From Apiotrichum sp. Y4204 (taxonomy: Eukaryota > Basidiomycota > Tremellomycetes > Trichosporonales > Trichosporonaceae), in the NCBI GenBank assembly GCA_025531455.1, contig JAMYHL010000079.1, forward strand, positions 1 through 64,000: a DNA stretch of 64,000 bases. Direction: 5' to 3'. Numbering within the stretch: position 1 is the first letter of the stretch; every line of letters starts with the position of its first letter. Positions 11,630 through 20,802 of this stretch are shown here, in pieces. The notes beneath the pieces were generated by a model that was given only the letters and a program-made list of their open reading frames with translations, was not told the DNA's origin and searched no databases. The position numbers and the translations under genes were made by a program.

Positions 11630-11855
11630 GTTAGAGCCTCAGTACAACCAATGTTCAGTGCTTCTGCAGAGAGGTTACGTATGCCGTTCATAGATATGTA
11701 ACCTGCGTCATACGGAGCCGGAATGTATCGTATTACCAGCAGCCTAAGCCACTGTCGTCCAGCTATCCACAACAAAAAAAAAGAAGAAAACAGTCATGGC
11801 TGTGACCGCGTGAATTACTTGTTTTGACACGACCTGTAGGGAATCACTCCCATGC

Positions 11856-12521
11856 CTAGCTTTCATCTTCCGTCACCTCCGTCACCTCCTCGAGGTCGGA
11901 CGCCCTTGCCCTGCGGCGCCGCCTTCCCGATGACGACGGCGGACGACTGCGCACCGGAGGGCCGGGGTATGGTGGTGGGGGATCGAGCTCGTCGTCGAGT
12001 GGAGACACGGCCGCCGGGGACATTCCACCGTGGCGGAGGGAGGACGAGCGGGGTGGGACAGCGCCGGCGGAGACGTACGAGGGCGCGGGTGATCCGGGGG
12101 CGGAAGAGGACGGCGACGACGAAGCGGACGGCGAGGGCGAGACGATGACCACGCCGTTGGTCTCGTATACGATTTCCGAGGAGAAGTACTTGCGCTCCTG
12201 GGTATTCTTTCCGCCGCGGACGCGCTCGACGCCGCGCTCGATCCCGCGTTCAGCGAGGGTGACCAGATCGTATACTCCGCGATAGACGAACGAGCGCTGC
12301 GGCATGCGCATGGAGCGGGTCAGCCGCGACGAACCCGTCGGAGAGTGGTAGTCTGTGTGGGCGTCGATGCTGGCGCGCACGGCGCCGATGATTGCCGTCG
12401 CCATTGGGCCTGGGGGGCGGAGATGCAGACGCGGACGCGGGATCAGGGAGGCGCGCTCGGCCGCGGAGAGGGGCTGCGTGAATACGACGGGCGTGAATAT
12501 CTTGACGGATTGGAAGGGCAA
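11856..12521 (-). CDS. Hypothetical protein with proline-rich C-terminus
   Basis: An open frame of about 220 codons, stop at 11856. I do not recognise it. The N-terminal half looks folded (QSVKIFTPVVFTQPLSAAER, RSFVYRGVYDLVTLAERGIE, KYFSSEIVYETNGVVIV). The second half is Ser/Pro-rich, with PPPPYPGPP (a PPxY-like site) and a terminal Arg-run followed by an acidic tail (DLEEVTEVTEDES). The frame stays open upstream of 12521 without an ATG, so the true start probably lies in a spliced upstream exon that I could not place. It is convergent with the AT-hook gene, 226 bases away. Real coding status is supported by length and the folded-looking N-terminal half; function is unknown. Confidence 0.5.
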   Translation of the reverse strand: MPFQSVKIFTPVVFTQPLSAAERASLIPRPRLHLRPPGPMATAIIGAVRASIDAHTDYHSPTGSSRLTRSMRMPQRSFVYRGVYDLVTLAERGIERGVERVRGGKNTQERKYFSSEIVYETNGVVIVSPSPSASSSPSSSAPGSPAPSYVSAGAVPPRSSSLRHGGMSPAAVSPLDDELDPPPPYPGPPVRSRPPSSSGRRRRRARASDLEEVTEVTEDES

Positions 12522-14074
12522 GTCGGGGTTGGAGAGATGAAGATGGAAATGGTGGGGCCGCCCACTTGCCAGATGTCTATATCTATGTGTGTCGAAGACA
12601 GCACCAAGATGACACTGTTGGAACGTTGAAGGCTGCTAGCTGCTGGGACAGGCGCTGGAATGATCACAATCAGTGTGATCAGCGTTGATCAATATCAGAA
12701 GATCAGAAGCGTGATATGATCGCCGCACCGCCTCAATTGGCGTCCACCTCGCAACGTTGCTTTGTTGGCTGTCATATAGGTTCATGGCAGTCATGCATCA
12801 TGGGAGCGGCACTCGTGGGCGATATCAGCAAGAACCACCCAAATCTGCCATATCCGGGAAAGAGCTGGCTAGCAATCGTCAAGCCTCGCGTGTCCCAGCG
12901 CCGCATGCGGAAAAAAGGGCGACAGCATACGCAAACCGACGCCGTGGTGTCGCTTGTGCGGTGGTTGCCGCTCCGAGACGGATGATCGACCGATCCGTGA
13001 TCAATCCCAGTGTCATCAGCGGCGAATTGGTCGAAGTGCCCTGCCGGACCTGATGAATGCGGTCTGGCGGTCGCTTGGCACGCAGGTTGCGCCGAGGCCG
13101 TCGCCGAGGAGCGCCACGGCGGTCGCCACTCGTTGCCGGTTGCCGGCCCACTTGCCGGTTTGACAACGTGCCGTACGCCCGCCCTCCCTGCCGTTCATCA
13201 GCCTGCTACGCCGAGGTCAGCAATCCTGCGTGACGATCGAGCGACGTCAGGACGTTAGGTGAAGCGTCAGAGGCGTCAGTGGAATCTGTCCAGAAGGCCA
13301 GAATACCATTATTTTCTGGGACAATCAAATCACCGTTCATCATCATGAGTGTGCCTCGGATCGCGGATTGCTTCTTTCGTTCTTTCGACCACTGCCCGCC
13401 ACGCCGCGGCGAGCTCAAACTCAGTCTCGCCACCGTGACGAGCGGCGTGGTGGAAGAAGATAACGTGCGGAATGGAATAATTATATGGAGAATTTATCTT
13501 TAGCGCTTGCAGCCACCCAGCCGCAGGCAGTGGTGTGGAGGGCGGCTCGGACGCTGGAGGAGGGCTGAATGATGGCTTTGAAAGATCTTGTGATCGGTTG
13601 ATCGACATCCAGATCTCCAGACACCTGTCCATCACCGAACGAACTTCCGACGTTCAAACTCTGTTCTGGGTGGCGTGTGATCATCACTAAGTCTGGATAA
13701 ATTTGATTCCGAGAACTTGATCTGGAGGTACACTTACACGTGTACTTTTTATTAGTATAACTGTCCACCCCTTCCTAAACTGCTTACATGCGCAAACCAT
13801 GTGCAGATCAGCACTCAGCGTCCTAGCGTCCTCAGCCTGCCTGACAGTGTGCAGCCAGCTGCAGCCAGGGGCCTTCAGCACCCCGCACACACGCTGTCGG
13901 TCCTTCCAGCATCCAGCGTCCAGTGTCCCGCGGCCAACGGCAGCATGGCAGCATGGCAGCACCGGTTCGGCCACTCGCTCACGCGCGCCAGCTCGCCAGC
14001 GACCCTTGACAATCGCTCGTCGCTCAACACCTCGTTCCTCCCTTTCCCTCGTCTCACCCCAAAACCCATCCACC
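12522..14074. other. Gene-poor region with GATC clusters; EGD2 leader at its end
   Basis: No gene is recognised in about 1.5 kb. Clusters of TGATC occur at 12660-12722, 12980-13010 and 13575-13620. A small repeat of TTGCCGG units lies near 13135-13160. The last 200 bases are C/T- and CA-rich and form the probable promoter and leader of the EGD2 gene. The in-frame upstream ATG at 13799 is not used as the start here because NAC-alpha proteins begin close to the acidic [12 protein letters not shown] segment. Confidence 0.45.
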
Positions 14075-14852
14075 ATGTCCGTCGACGCGCAGCTCGAGAA
14101 CCTCTCCCTTGACGAGACCGCCGGCTCGGGCGTCACCGTCGAGATCCACTCGCGCCCCGAGCGCAAGGCTCGCAAGCAGCTCGAGGGTCTCGGCCTCAAG
14201 AAGGTTCCCGGAATCCAGCGTGTGACCCTCCGCCGCCCCAAGAACGTCCTTCTCGTCGTCGCCCAGCCCGAGGTCTACAAGGCCCCCGGATCCGACTGCT
14301 ACATTGTCTTTGGCGAGGCCAAGGTCGAGGACCCCACGTCGGCTGCCCAGATCAACGCCCAGCAGCAGCTCCTTGCGTCCACCCAGGCTGCCCAGGCTGC
14401 CCACGCCCAGGGTGGCTTCAAGGACGGTGTCCCCCAGTCCCTCGAGGACCTCATGGGCGGTGACGAGTAAGTAACATGCCGTGATGGGACTGCGATGGCG
14501 GTGGTTTCTTTTTTTTTTCTCTGGTTCTTTTTTTTTTCTGGGTGCTGGCTGGGTTTTCGCCCTCAGCGCCAATTGCACCCTTTTCACCACAGCGAATCAA
14601 CCTGAATGTGATGTTGACACCTCCCAGGGCTCCCGCCGGCGACGAGTCTGGTGAGAAGAAGGCCGCCTCCGCCGGCGGCTCGGACGAGGACGTCAAGCTC
14701 GTCGTTGCCCAGACCGGCTGCACGGAGGAGGCTGCCCGGGAGGCCCTCAAGGCCGAGAACGGTGACCTCATCAACGCCAGTGAGTCACAATAGTAACATG
14801 CCTGTGGCATGCTTCACATTACTGACCATCAGTCATGCGCATCGGCGCTTAA
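14075..14852 (+). CDS. EGD2: Nascent polypeptide-associated complex subunit alpha
   Basis: Exons 14075-14466, 14628-14779 and 14833-14852 encode about 187 residues. The NAC domain (about residues 25-90) includes [32 protein letters not shown] and [14 protein letters not shown], all diagnostic of the alpha subunit. A C-terminal UBA domain follows across the first intron ([20 protein letters not shown] to ENGDLINA), ending IMRIGA. With beta-NAC it forms the ribosome-bound heterodimer that shields nascent chains and controls SRP access. The first intron (14467-14627, 161 nt) is long for this window and has two poly-T tracts near 14509 and 14529. If that intron is retained, a stop directly after the donor gives a shorter form without the UBA. 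It is convergent with PFD1. Confidence 0.95.
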
Positions 14853-15126
14853 AATCCTCTAGGTTACTAGGTACTAGGATGATGTACGAGGGCACGTAAC
14901 GTAGCAGGGTAGTGTAAATTACATTGGTCCCATGCATGTGCGCGTGAGAGGTTAAGATACTACGATGGGTACTGCAAGGCCATGATGTGTGGTCGTCGTC
15001 GTGCGTACTAAGACGCACACGAGCTGAGGGTGCGCTGCATTTCATTAGGACGGCGTGACATCCGTGATGCGTGCGGGAGGGTATGCGGTGATGATCTGCG
15101 GGGTATAGGTCGCGTCGGGTGTACAT

Positions 15127-15955
15127 CTACTGTTGCTCGCGCTGTTGGGCATGGAACTGGGGCGTCAGCTGGGATGTAGTATTTACAGCCTGAGTCGTAA
15201 GCTCACAATATCACGGAGCTGCCCGTTTGCCTCCTCCATCTTCTTCTCGAAGTACTTTGCCTTCTTGGTCAGGTTTGTCACGTCCTCGGCCAGCGTCGCC
15301 TCCTGCGCCTTGTGGCGCGACGCGATGGTTTCCCGAGGCTGTTCAATGAACCTGTTGTGTCAGATGTGAACATATGAAGGATGTGAGAGGGGGAGCGTTG
15401 TAGATAAGTAATAGCGGCAGCAGCAGGTGTCGAGACCGCAGTTACCACTAAGCACATGTGGCTTGTCGCGCTTTTGCGATGGAATAAGCTGCTGTCGCGC
15501 CTGCTATGCCTACAGGTGACTGTCACACTGACGGCAATGTCAGAGTATCCGACCGATGTGCAGCTGTAAAGAGAAGAGAAGACAGCTGCGCACGCGCGGA
15601 GCTCTCTCAGCACTAAAGGCCAACGCGACGCGGACCATGTCATCCAGACCAATAGGACTAGCACGACGGGGCTGCGCGCGTTTCTCTCCCGACACACCCA
15701 CTCCTCGCGCCGACTTACATCTTGCCTACGCCGCGGAACATCCTGTCCTCGTCCGCGGGGATGGTGTTGAGCTCGCGCATCGTGAGCTCGAGGATCTTGC
15801 GCTCCTTCTCCTTGCCCTGGATCTGGGCGCGCACAATCTGCAGCTCGCGCTGCGACCCGATCGCCTGCGTCTGGATCTGCTGCAGGATCTGGCGTCAGTT
15901 AGTGAGCGGGAGCTGGACATACCTTGCGGAGCGTGTCGTCGGAGAGGTTGGACAT
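15127..15955 (-). CDS. PFD1: Prefoldin subunit 1
   Basis: Four exons on the minus strand: 15955-15923, 15888-15719, 15351-15207 and 15156-15127. The product of about 125 residues is a beta-type prefoldin. It has an N-terminal helix (QIQTQAIGSQRELQIVRAQI), the hairpin with the family motif (TIPADEDRMFRGVGKMFIEQ) and a C-terminal helix (AEDVTNLTKKAKYFEKKMEE) ending QLRDIFHAQQREQQ. Prefoldin is the hexameric jellyfish-shaped chaperone that passes unfolded actin and tubulin to the TRiC/CCT chaperonin. The last exon is only 30 nt; I placed it because it restores frame and gives a natural end, while reading through instead gives a non-family tail. The third intron, about 365 nt, is unusually long here. 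It is divergent from the dioxygenase gene at 16441. Confidence 0.9.
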
Positions 15956-16440
15956 GGTTGTGGTGTGGTGGGGACTGTCGTTGATCGTTGAGTTGGACGT
16001 TCACTGTCATGGATCTGGACGACGACGACGATGTCAGTGGAGGCTCGCGGAAGTATTTTGGACTTGAGGAATGAATGCATTGCGCGAGTGCGCGTCGAGT
16101 AGGGTGTGGTACTCGCTCTTGGAGGGTGCAGACGCGTCCACCAGACGCAGAGTATCAAGTCTCAATGTCCCATCTTGTTTGTCGAGCCCATGCTATTCGG
16201 GCATGTTCTGACGCGTCATACCTTGAAGAGTAAGGCGAGGAGAGCGTAGTGTGGCTGCAATAACGAGTGTGAATGAGAATCCTATGAACGTTGTCGACGC
16301 GTAGCAGCCAGGAGGGGGGTGCCTGGGACAATCTGGCAGATGAACCCTCGAACCAAACACGTAACCCGGGTTTAACCGCAAAGTGCAGACAGTTGAGTGG
16401 CGAGCGACTTGCACACTGCGCACAACCCACATCATCACAA
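15956..16440. promoter_or_regulatory. Divergent promoter between PFD1 and dioxygenase gene
   Basis: 485 bases lie between two start codons facing away from each other. No gene is seen. It must contain the control elements of both genes. No specific factor site is claimed. Confidence 0.5.
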
Positions 16441-17883
16441 TGGCACCGACCGTCGTGAACCTAGACGTCTTCCTCGCGGACCCGACCTCGCCCGCAGCAT
16501 TGGACGAGGCGCGGGCGGCCGCCGAGTCGCTCATTCTGACTGGCGCTCTGGTGGTACGCGACTCGCGCGCGACGTCGGCCGCAAACGACCGCTTCCTCGA
16601 CCTCTTCGAGGACTACTTTGCGCTCCCGCACGAACAGCTGGAGAAGGACGAGCGGCCAGAAGTTGGGTATCAGGTCGTAAGTTCGAGATGCGGCGGCGCT
16701 GACGATAGGGGACGACGCTGGAGAACACCGAGAAGCCGAAATGCGGTCGTGACGACGAGTGTCTCGCCGTCATTGCCAGCCTGGATCCCGCTGAGAGGCC
16801 GCTCGACCTCAGTGGCCACGGAGCTGATCCCAAGTGCCGGTAAGTTGAGCGTTCCTCGAAGCTTTTTGCTGATCCCAGCTTCTTCCATCGCATGGCGGAG
16901 CAGCCGCCGTACGAGTCCAAGTTCCCTATCTCTACCGCGCCCAACGTCGTCCCCGAAGCGTTCAAGGACGTGTGGGACGCGCGCCTGAGCGAGTGGGGCG
17001 GGCTCATCAAGCAGTCGTGAGCATTGGAGGGGGGTGAACTGATAAGCTGACCGCAGTGTTGAAGGCGTTGCGCGTATGGTTGCGGTTGGGCTGGGTCTTG
17101 AGGAGAACACCTTCCTCGATGCCGGCCGCTACGGATCTCACCTCCTCGCGCCGACGGCCACTGACCTCGTCAAATACGGTCAACGGGATACGTACGTGAA
17201 AGGCTATTATTTTATCTCTACCGAGTCACACTGACGACCACAGGATCTATGCCGGCTTCCACACCGATCTGAACTTCCTCACCATCCATGGTCGCTCGCG
17301 ATACCCTGGTCGTAAGTCCAGTTGCAAAGTGCCCGATCTAACTGTCAGTTAACATTTGGGCTCGCAACACGGGGAAACGTATCCCAGCAAGTGTCCCCGA
17401 CGGTTGTCTTCTCGTACAGGCTGGAAAGCAGCTCGAGTGGCTTTCAGGAGGTCTCATCAAGGGTTGGTGGTGGCTGGAGGAAGCAGGCGCCTGATGTACA
17501 GCTGGTTTCCACGAGGTCGTGTGCAACGATGCTACCCTCACTGTAAGTCTGCTGCGCTGTTTTCTACTGCTTCAGCTGACACCCAGGCAATTGAGCGCCG
17601 CAAAACGCAGTATCCCAATCGTCCTCTCATCCGCATCTCATCGACCTTCGTGAGTGCAGTTTCGATGTCAATGGCTGACTTCAGTTTTGGCATCTCACGC
17701 CCGACTTCTTCCTCGCCCCTATGCCAGAGCTGCGAAAGCGTGCCGAGGACCGCTTCGGACCACAGAAGGCATATGGGGAGAAGTTCGTCGGTGACCAAGT
17801 TCGAGAGTGAGTACAATTAGTTCCATGATAGCTCGACTCGGCTGACAATCAGGGAGCTTGGGCTCATCGCGCTCATGTCGTAG
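16441..17883 (+). CDS. 2-oxoglutarate/Fe(II)-dependent dioxygenase, isopenicillin-N-synthase-like
   Basis: About ten exons joined by short introns give roughly 400 residues. The N-terminal DIOX_N-type region includes LDEARAAAESLILTGALVV and FEDYFALPHEQLEK. The catalytic jelly roll has the iron ligands GFHTDLNFLTIHG (His and Asp, codons at 17260-17268) and GFHEVV (distal His, codon at 17510). RIS at 17632-17640 fits the Arg-x-Ser that binds 2-oxoglutarate. The chain ends RELGLIALMS. The family oxidises small molecules using O2 and 2-oxoglutarate. The substrate cannot be told from sequence, and no biosynthetic neighbours are present. One splice (17455-17501) restores KAGFHEVV exactly, which supports the gene model. 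The gene is cytosolic by absence of any signal. Confidence 0.85.
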
Positions 17884-17955
17884 CTGGTACAATGTTCACC
17901 TGTGCTATAATCTCACATGTACCCATCAATATATCTATACAACCATGGCATCCCC

Positions 17956-18525
17956 TCACTTCCCTTGCTCCATTTGCTCGAGCTGCGCCACGAGCGCGTC
18001 CATCGGGTCTGCCGGTATGCTCTTCGAGGGCGATTCTGAAGGCGGCGCAGGCCCACTCGCTGATGTAGGGACGAGCACGCTCTGGGGGTTATACCCCGGC
18101 GCAAGGCGGTGCAATGCTGCCTTCTCCTTTTGCTCCTCCTCGACCTCACGCGCGTGGAGGACGGCCGCGAGGCGCGCACGCTTCTCTGCAATCGCCACCT
18201 GCGGCGGCGGCTGCAGGCCGAGAACGTGCTGTTCTAGCGTAAAGGGGTATACGAACTGCAGGAAGGTCAACGTGCTGTAAGTGAAATAAACAGTCAGCAC
18301 GTACATAGGCGGTGATGTCGTCTGGGAGAGGGTGAATGTCATTTGGGAACTCGATCTGGGTGTGAGCTCGAATAGTCTATGCAGGAGCTTACCGGAGGGG
18401 GAAGCCAGAGCGACGGCGATTTGATAAGCGGCACAGTTGCTGCAGCGGCATACTGCTGCGGTACAGGGCCTGGTGTGAGATGCGTTAGTCTTGCGCAGCT
18501 CACCTATTTGTGATGTTGATGCCAT
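17956..18525 (-). CDS. Small conserved-looking hypothetical protein
   Basis: Four exons on the minus strand from ATG 18525 give about 150 residues. The N-terminus is MASTSQIGPVPQQYAAAATV, followed by SLWLPPPIEFPNDIHPLPDD and, across a 49-nt intron, YFVYPFTLEQHVLGLQPPP. A charged coiled coil follows (AIAEKRARLAAVLHAREVEE), then a Pro/Ser linker and a final helix (DPMDALVAQLEQMEQGK). I do not recognise the family. No signal peptide or membrane segment is present once the introns are removed; the hydrophobic stretch seen when reading through the third intron is an artefact. It sits tail to tail with the dioxygenase gene (72 bases) and is divergent from eIF2B-beta. Confidence 0.65.
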   Translation of the reverse strand: MASTSQIGELRKTNASHTRPCTAAVCRCSNCAAYQIAVALASPSGKLLHRLFELTPRSSSQMTFTLSQTTSPPMYVLTVYFTYSTLTFLQFVYPFTLEQHVLGLQPPPQVAIAEKRARLAAVLHAREVEEEQKEKAALHRLAPGYNPQSVLVPTSASGPAPPSESPSKSIPADPMDALVAQLEQMEQGK

Positions 18526-18839
18526 GGTGATGAGTGATGGTGAGGAGGTAAACGATGGCGGCGACGACCATGACGATGACGCACGGCCGTGACCCTTGGG
18601 CAGCCTTGGTCATTTGGGACGGCACGCGGTCGATTAGGAAACAATAGTAATTTGTCTGCGGCTTTGTATTGTGTTTCCAATTAGGAATCCCCCCCACGTG
18701 ACTTTTTCAGAAGTCTGTCCAAGTTGAGTCGCGGAAAAGATGACAATGACCGCGACGTGCTTTGTCCTTGATCCTTGTCCGACCTGTCGCTGTGCTTGAC
18801 CCACTTTACTCCCCTTTCCACCTCCACGACAAAAGCAAG
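18526..18839. promoter_or_regulatory. Divergent promoter between small hypothetical gene and GCD7
   Basis: 314 bases between opposed start codons. No gene is seen. The stretch nearest GCD7 is rich in CT (ttgacccactttactcccctttccacc), as in other leaders in this window. Confidence 0.5.
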
Positions 18840-20689
18840 ATGGCCGCCGAGGCAGTTCAAGTGAGCAAGGATTCCCCGTCTCTTCCCAAATCGCCCAAGG
18901 GCACCGACGGCTCCAAGGCTGTCAAGGCGCCCGAGACCAAGGCCAAGTCCAAGACGCCCTCCTTTCCCAAGTCCACCAGCGATCTGCGTCTCCTCCCTTC
19001 GTCGGCTCTGGGACGCTCTGGACAGGCGTCTTCGGATTGTGTGCCTGTTTTACCTGTGCCGCTAGAGACGCAATCTGGAAAACGCGTTCAGTTTGAGAAG
19101 AATTACCAGGCCGCGGTTGCAGCGATGGCTACGCCAGCAGAGGATCTGGAAGGCGAAGCGGCTGCTACCTCCATTCCAGAAATTCCAGCAGAGAAGTCCA
19201 GCGCAAGGATTATGGAGACGTCCACGGACGACTCTGTTGAGCAGACGACGGCGAATGCCCGCACCAAACCCTACGAACCTGAGCCTGCCGATCAGGTACT
19301 CTCTCCCCACCCTCCCTCTTATTCCTTGCACAGTTGCTGACAGCGCAGAAAGTGGACCCGATTGCAAGGCTCGTCGATGCCATGGCTGTGCGCTTGCGCC
19401 GTCGGTGAGTGGTTATTTGAGGTGCTTTGTTGTTCCATGCGCTCCTATACAACAAGGCCCGCCTCAGTCCCATTGTCGTGACGACCGTGCTGACACCACA
19501 GGCAAATTGTCGGCTCGCGTAATGTGGCACTTGCAACGGCAACGCTTGTGCAGAATGTTGTCAAGACCGCCAAGTTTGCGACCATCAACGACCTGATCCG
19601 GATCCTGCACGGCGTGGCCGACGCACTGAACCAGGCGAATCCGAAGGAAGTTGCTGCGGGAAACATTGTTCGGAGGATCATCAAGCTGATCAAGGAGGAG
19701 TACTCTGCGGCGGTGGTTGCGCACCTATCTCAGCCCGGCACGCCGGTCCCCGCCACGCCATCGCCAGTGAGCGACAGCTACACACCGTCAAGCTACTTTG
19801 ACGCGAACGCGCCAAAGCAGCTGCGTCTGAGTGACTTTGTCGCTGCTCGCCACGTCAAGGACCAGCTTGAGCGGAGTGGATCGTCGACGCTGCTGGACTT
19901 TTCGGGCCGGACACGCGAGATGGAGCGCGAGTTTGAGCGGCAAGCGGCCAAGCTCAAGCCGGTGTTGATCCAGGCGATTGATGAGGTGATCAACGAGATT
20001 GAGACAACACACGAGGACGTCGCCCGCGGAGCCAAGGAGCACATTCACTCGTCCGAGGTTATTCTCACTCTTGGCCACTCGAAGACCGTCGAGGCTTTCC
20101 TCAAGGCCGCGTTCAGGGACCGCAAGTTTACGGTCATTGTCCTCGAGTCGGCACCCTCGTTCCTCGGCCAGCCCATGGCTGCCGCACTCGCCAACAATGG
20201 CATCCCCACCCTTCTTGTCCCCGACTCGAGCCTCCACGCCGTCATGCCGCGTGTCACAAAGGTCATCTTCGGCGCCCACTCCGTCTCGGCTAACGGCGGT
20301 CTCATTGCTCTTGCTGGTAGCCTGGCGTGTGCACTCGCCGCCCGCACACACGCCAAGCCCGTCGTCGTCACCACCGGACAGTTCAAGTTTGCCCCGTCGT
20401 GGAACCTCGCCCATGGCTTTGACGTGCTCGACTTCCAGGGCCCAGGTCCAGTTATTGGCTACGACGATGGCGGCGCTTATGAAAACGTCGATGTCGTCGA
20501 CCCCCACTACGACTATGTCCGTCCGGAGCTCGTCAACCTTTACGTTACGAATGTGTAAGTCCAGGCTATCATTTTTTCAAACAGGTTTTTTCTGACTTGC
20601 TCAGCGGCGACCATCCTCCGTCTTACATCTACCGTATCACAAAGGAGGCATACGACGAGGACACTGTCGAGGGACAGGTGTGCTGCTAG
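18840..20689 (+). CDS. GCD7: Translation initiation factor eIF2B subunit beta
   Basis: Exons 18840-19295, 19349-19404, 19502-20554 and 20605-20689 give about 550 residues. A Lys/Ser/Pro-rich N-terminal extension of about 150 residues precedes the IF-2B domain. That domain shows RNVALATATLVQNVVKTAKF, HSSEVILTLGHSKTVEAFLK, VLESAPSFLGQPMAAALANN, VTKVIFGAHSVSANGGLIAL and HAKPVVVTTGQFKFAP, and the C-terminus is DHPPSYIYRITKEAYDEDTV. These are hallmarks of the beta regulatory subunit. eIF2B exchanges GDP for GTP on eIF2 and is inhibited by phosphorylated eIF2 in stress (general amino acid control). The disordered N-terminal extension is longer than in yeast and animal orthologues. It is convergent with the GUF1-PPR gene, with 113 bases between stops. 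Confidence 0.93.
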
Positions 20690-20802
20690 ATGCAGAGAGG
20701 TGCAGAGCGCAGCGGTGCAGGTGCATGCAACCGATGTAGACAGTTATATGTATGCAGGGTATCTTTAATATATGCGAGATGATCCTCTATTGCTATCGGG
20801 GG

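Noticed and set aside
13799..14074. In-frame upstream ATG that would extend EGD2 by 92 residues
   Set aside because: The extension ([15 protein letters not shown] start) is unlike any NAC-alpha N-terminus, and the ATG at 14075 is preceded by a good leader ending accatg-like (caccatgtcc).
19788..20507. Minus-strand ORF of 239 codons opposite eIF2B-beta
   Set aside because: It mirrors the conserved GCD7 exon and has no family match.
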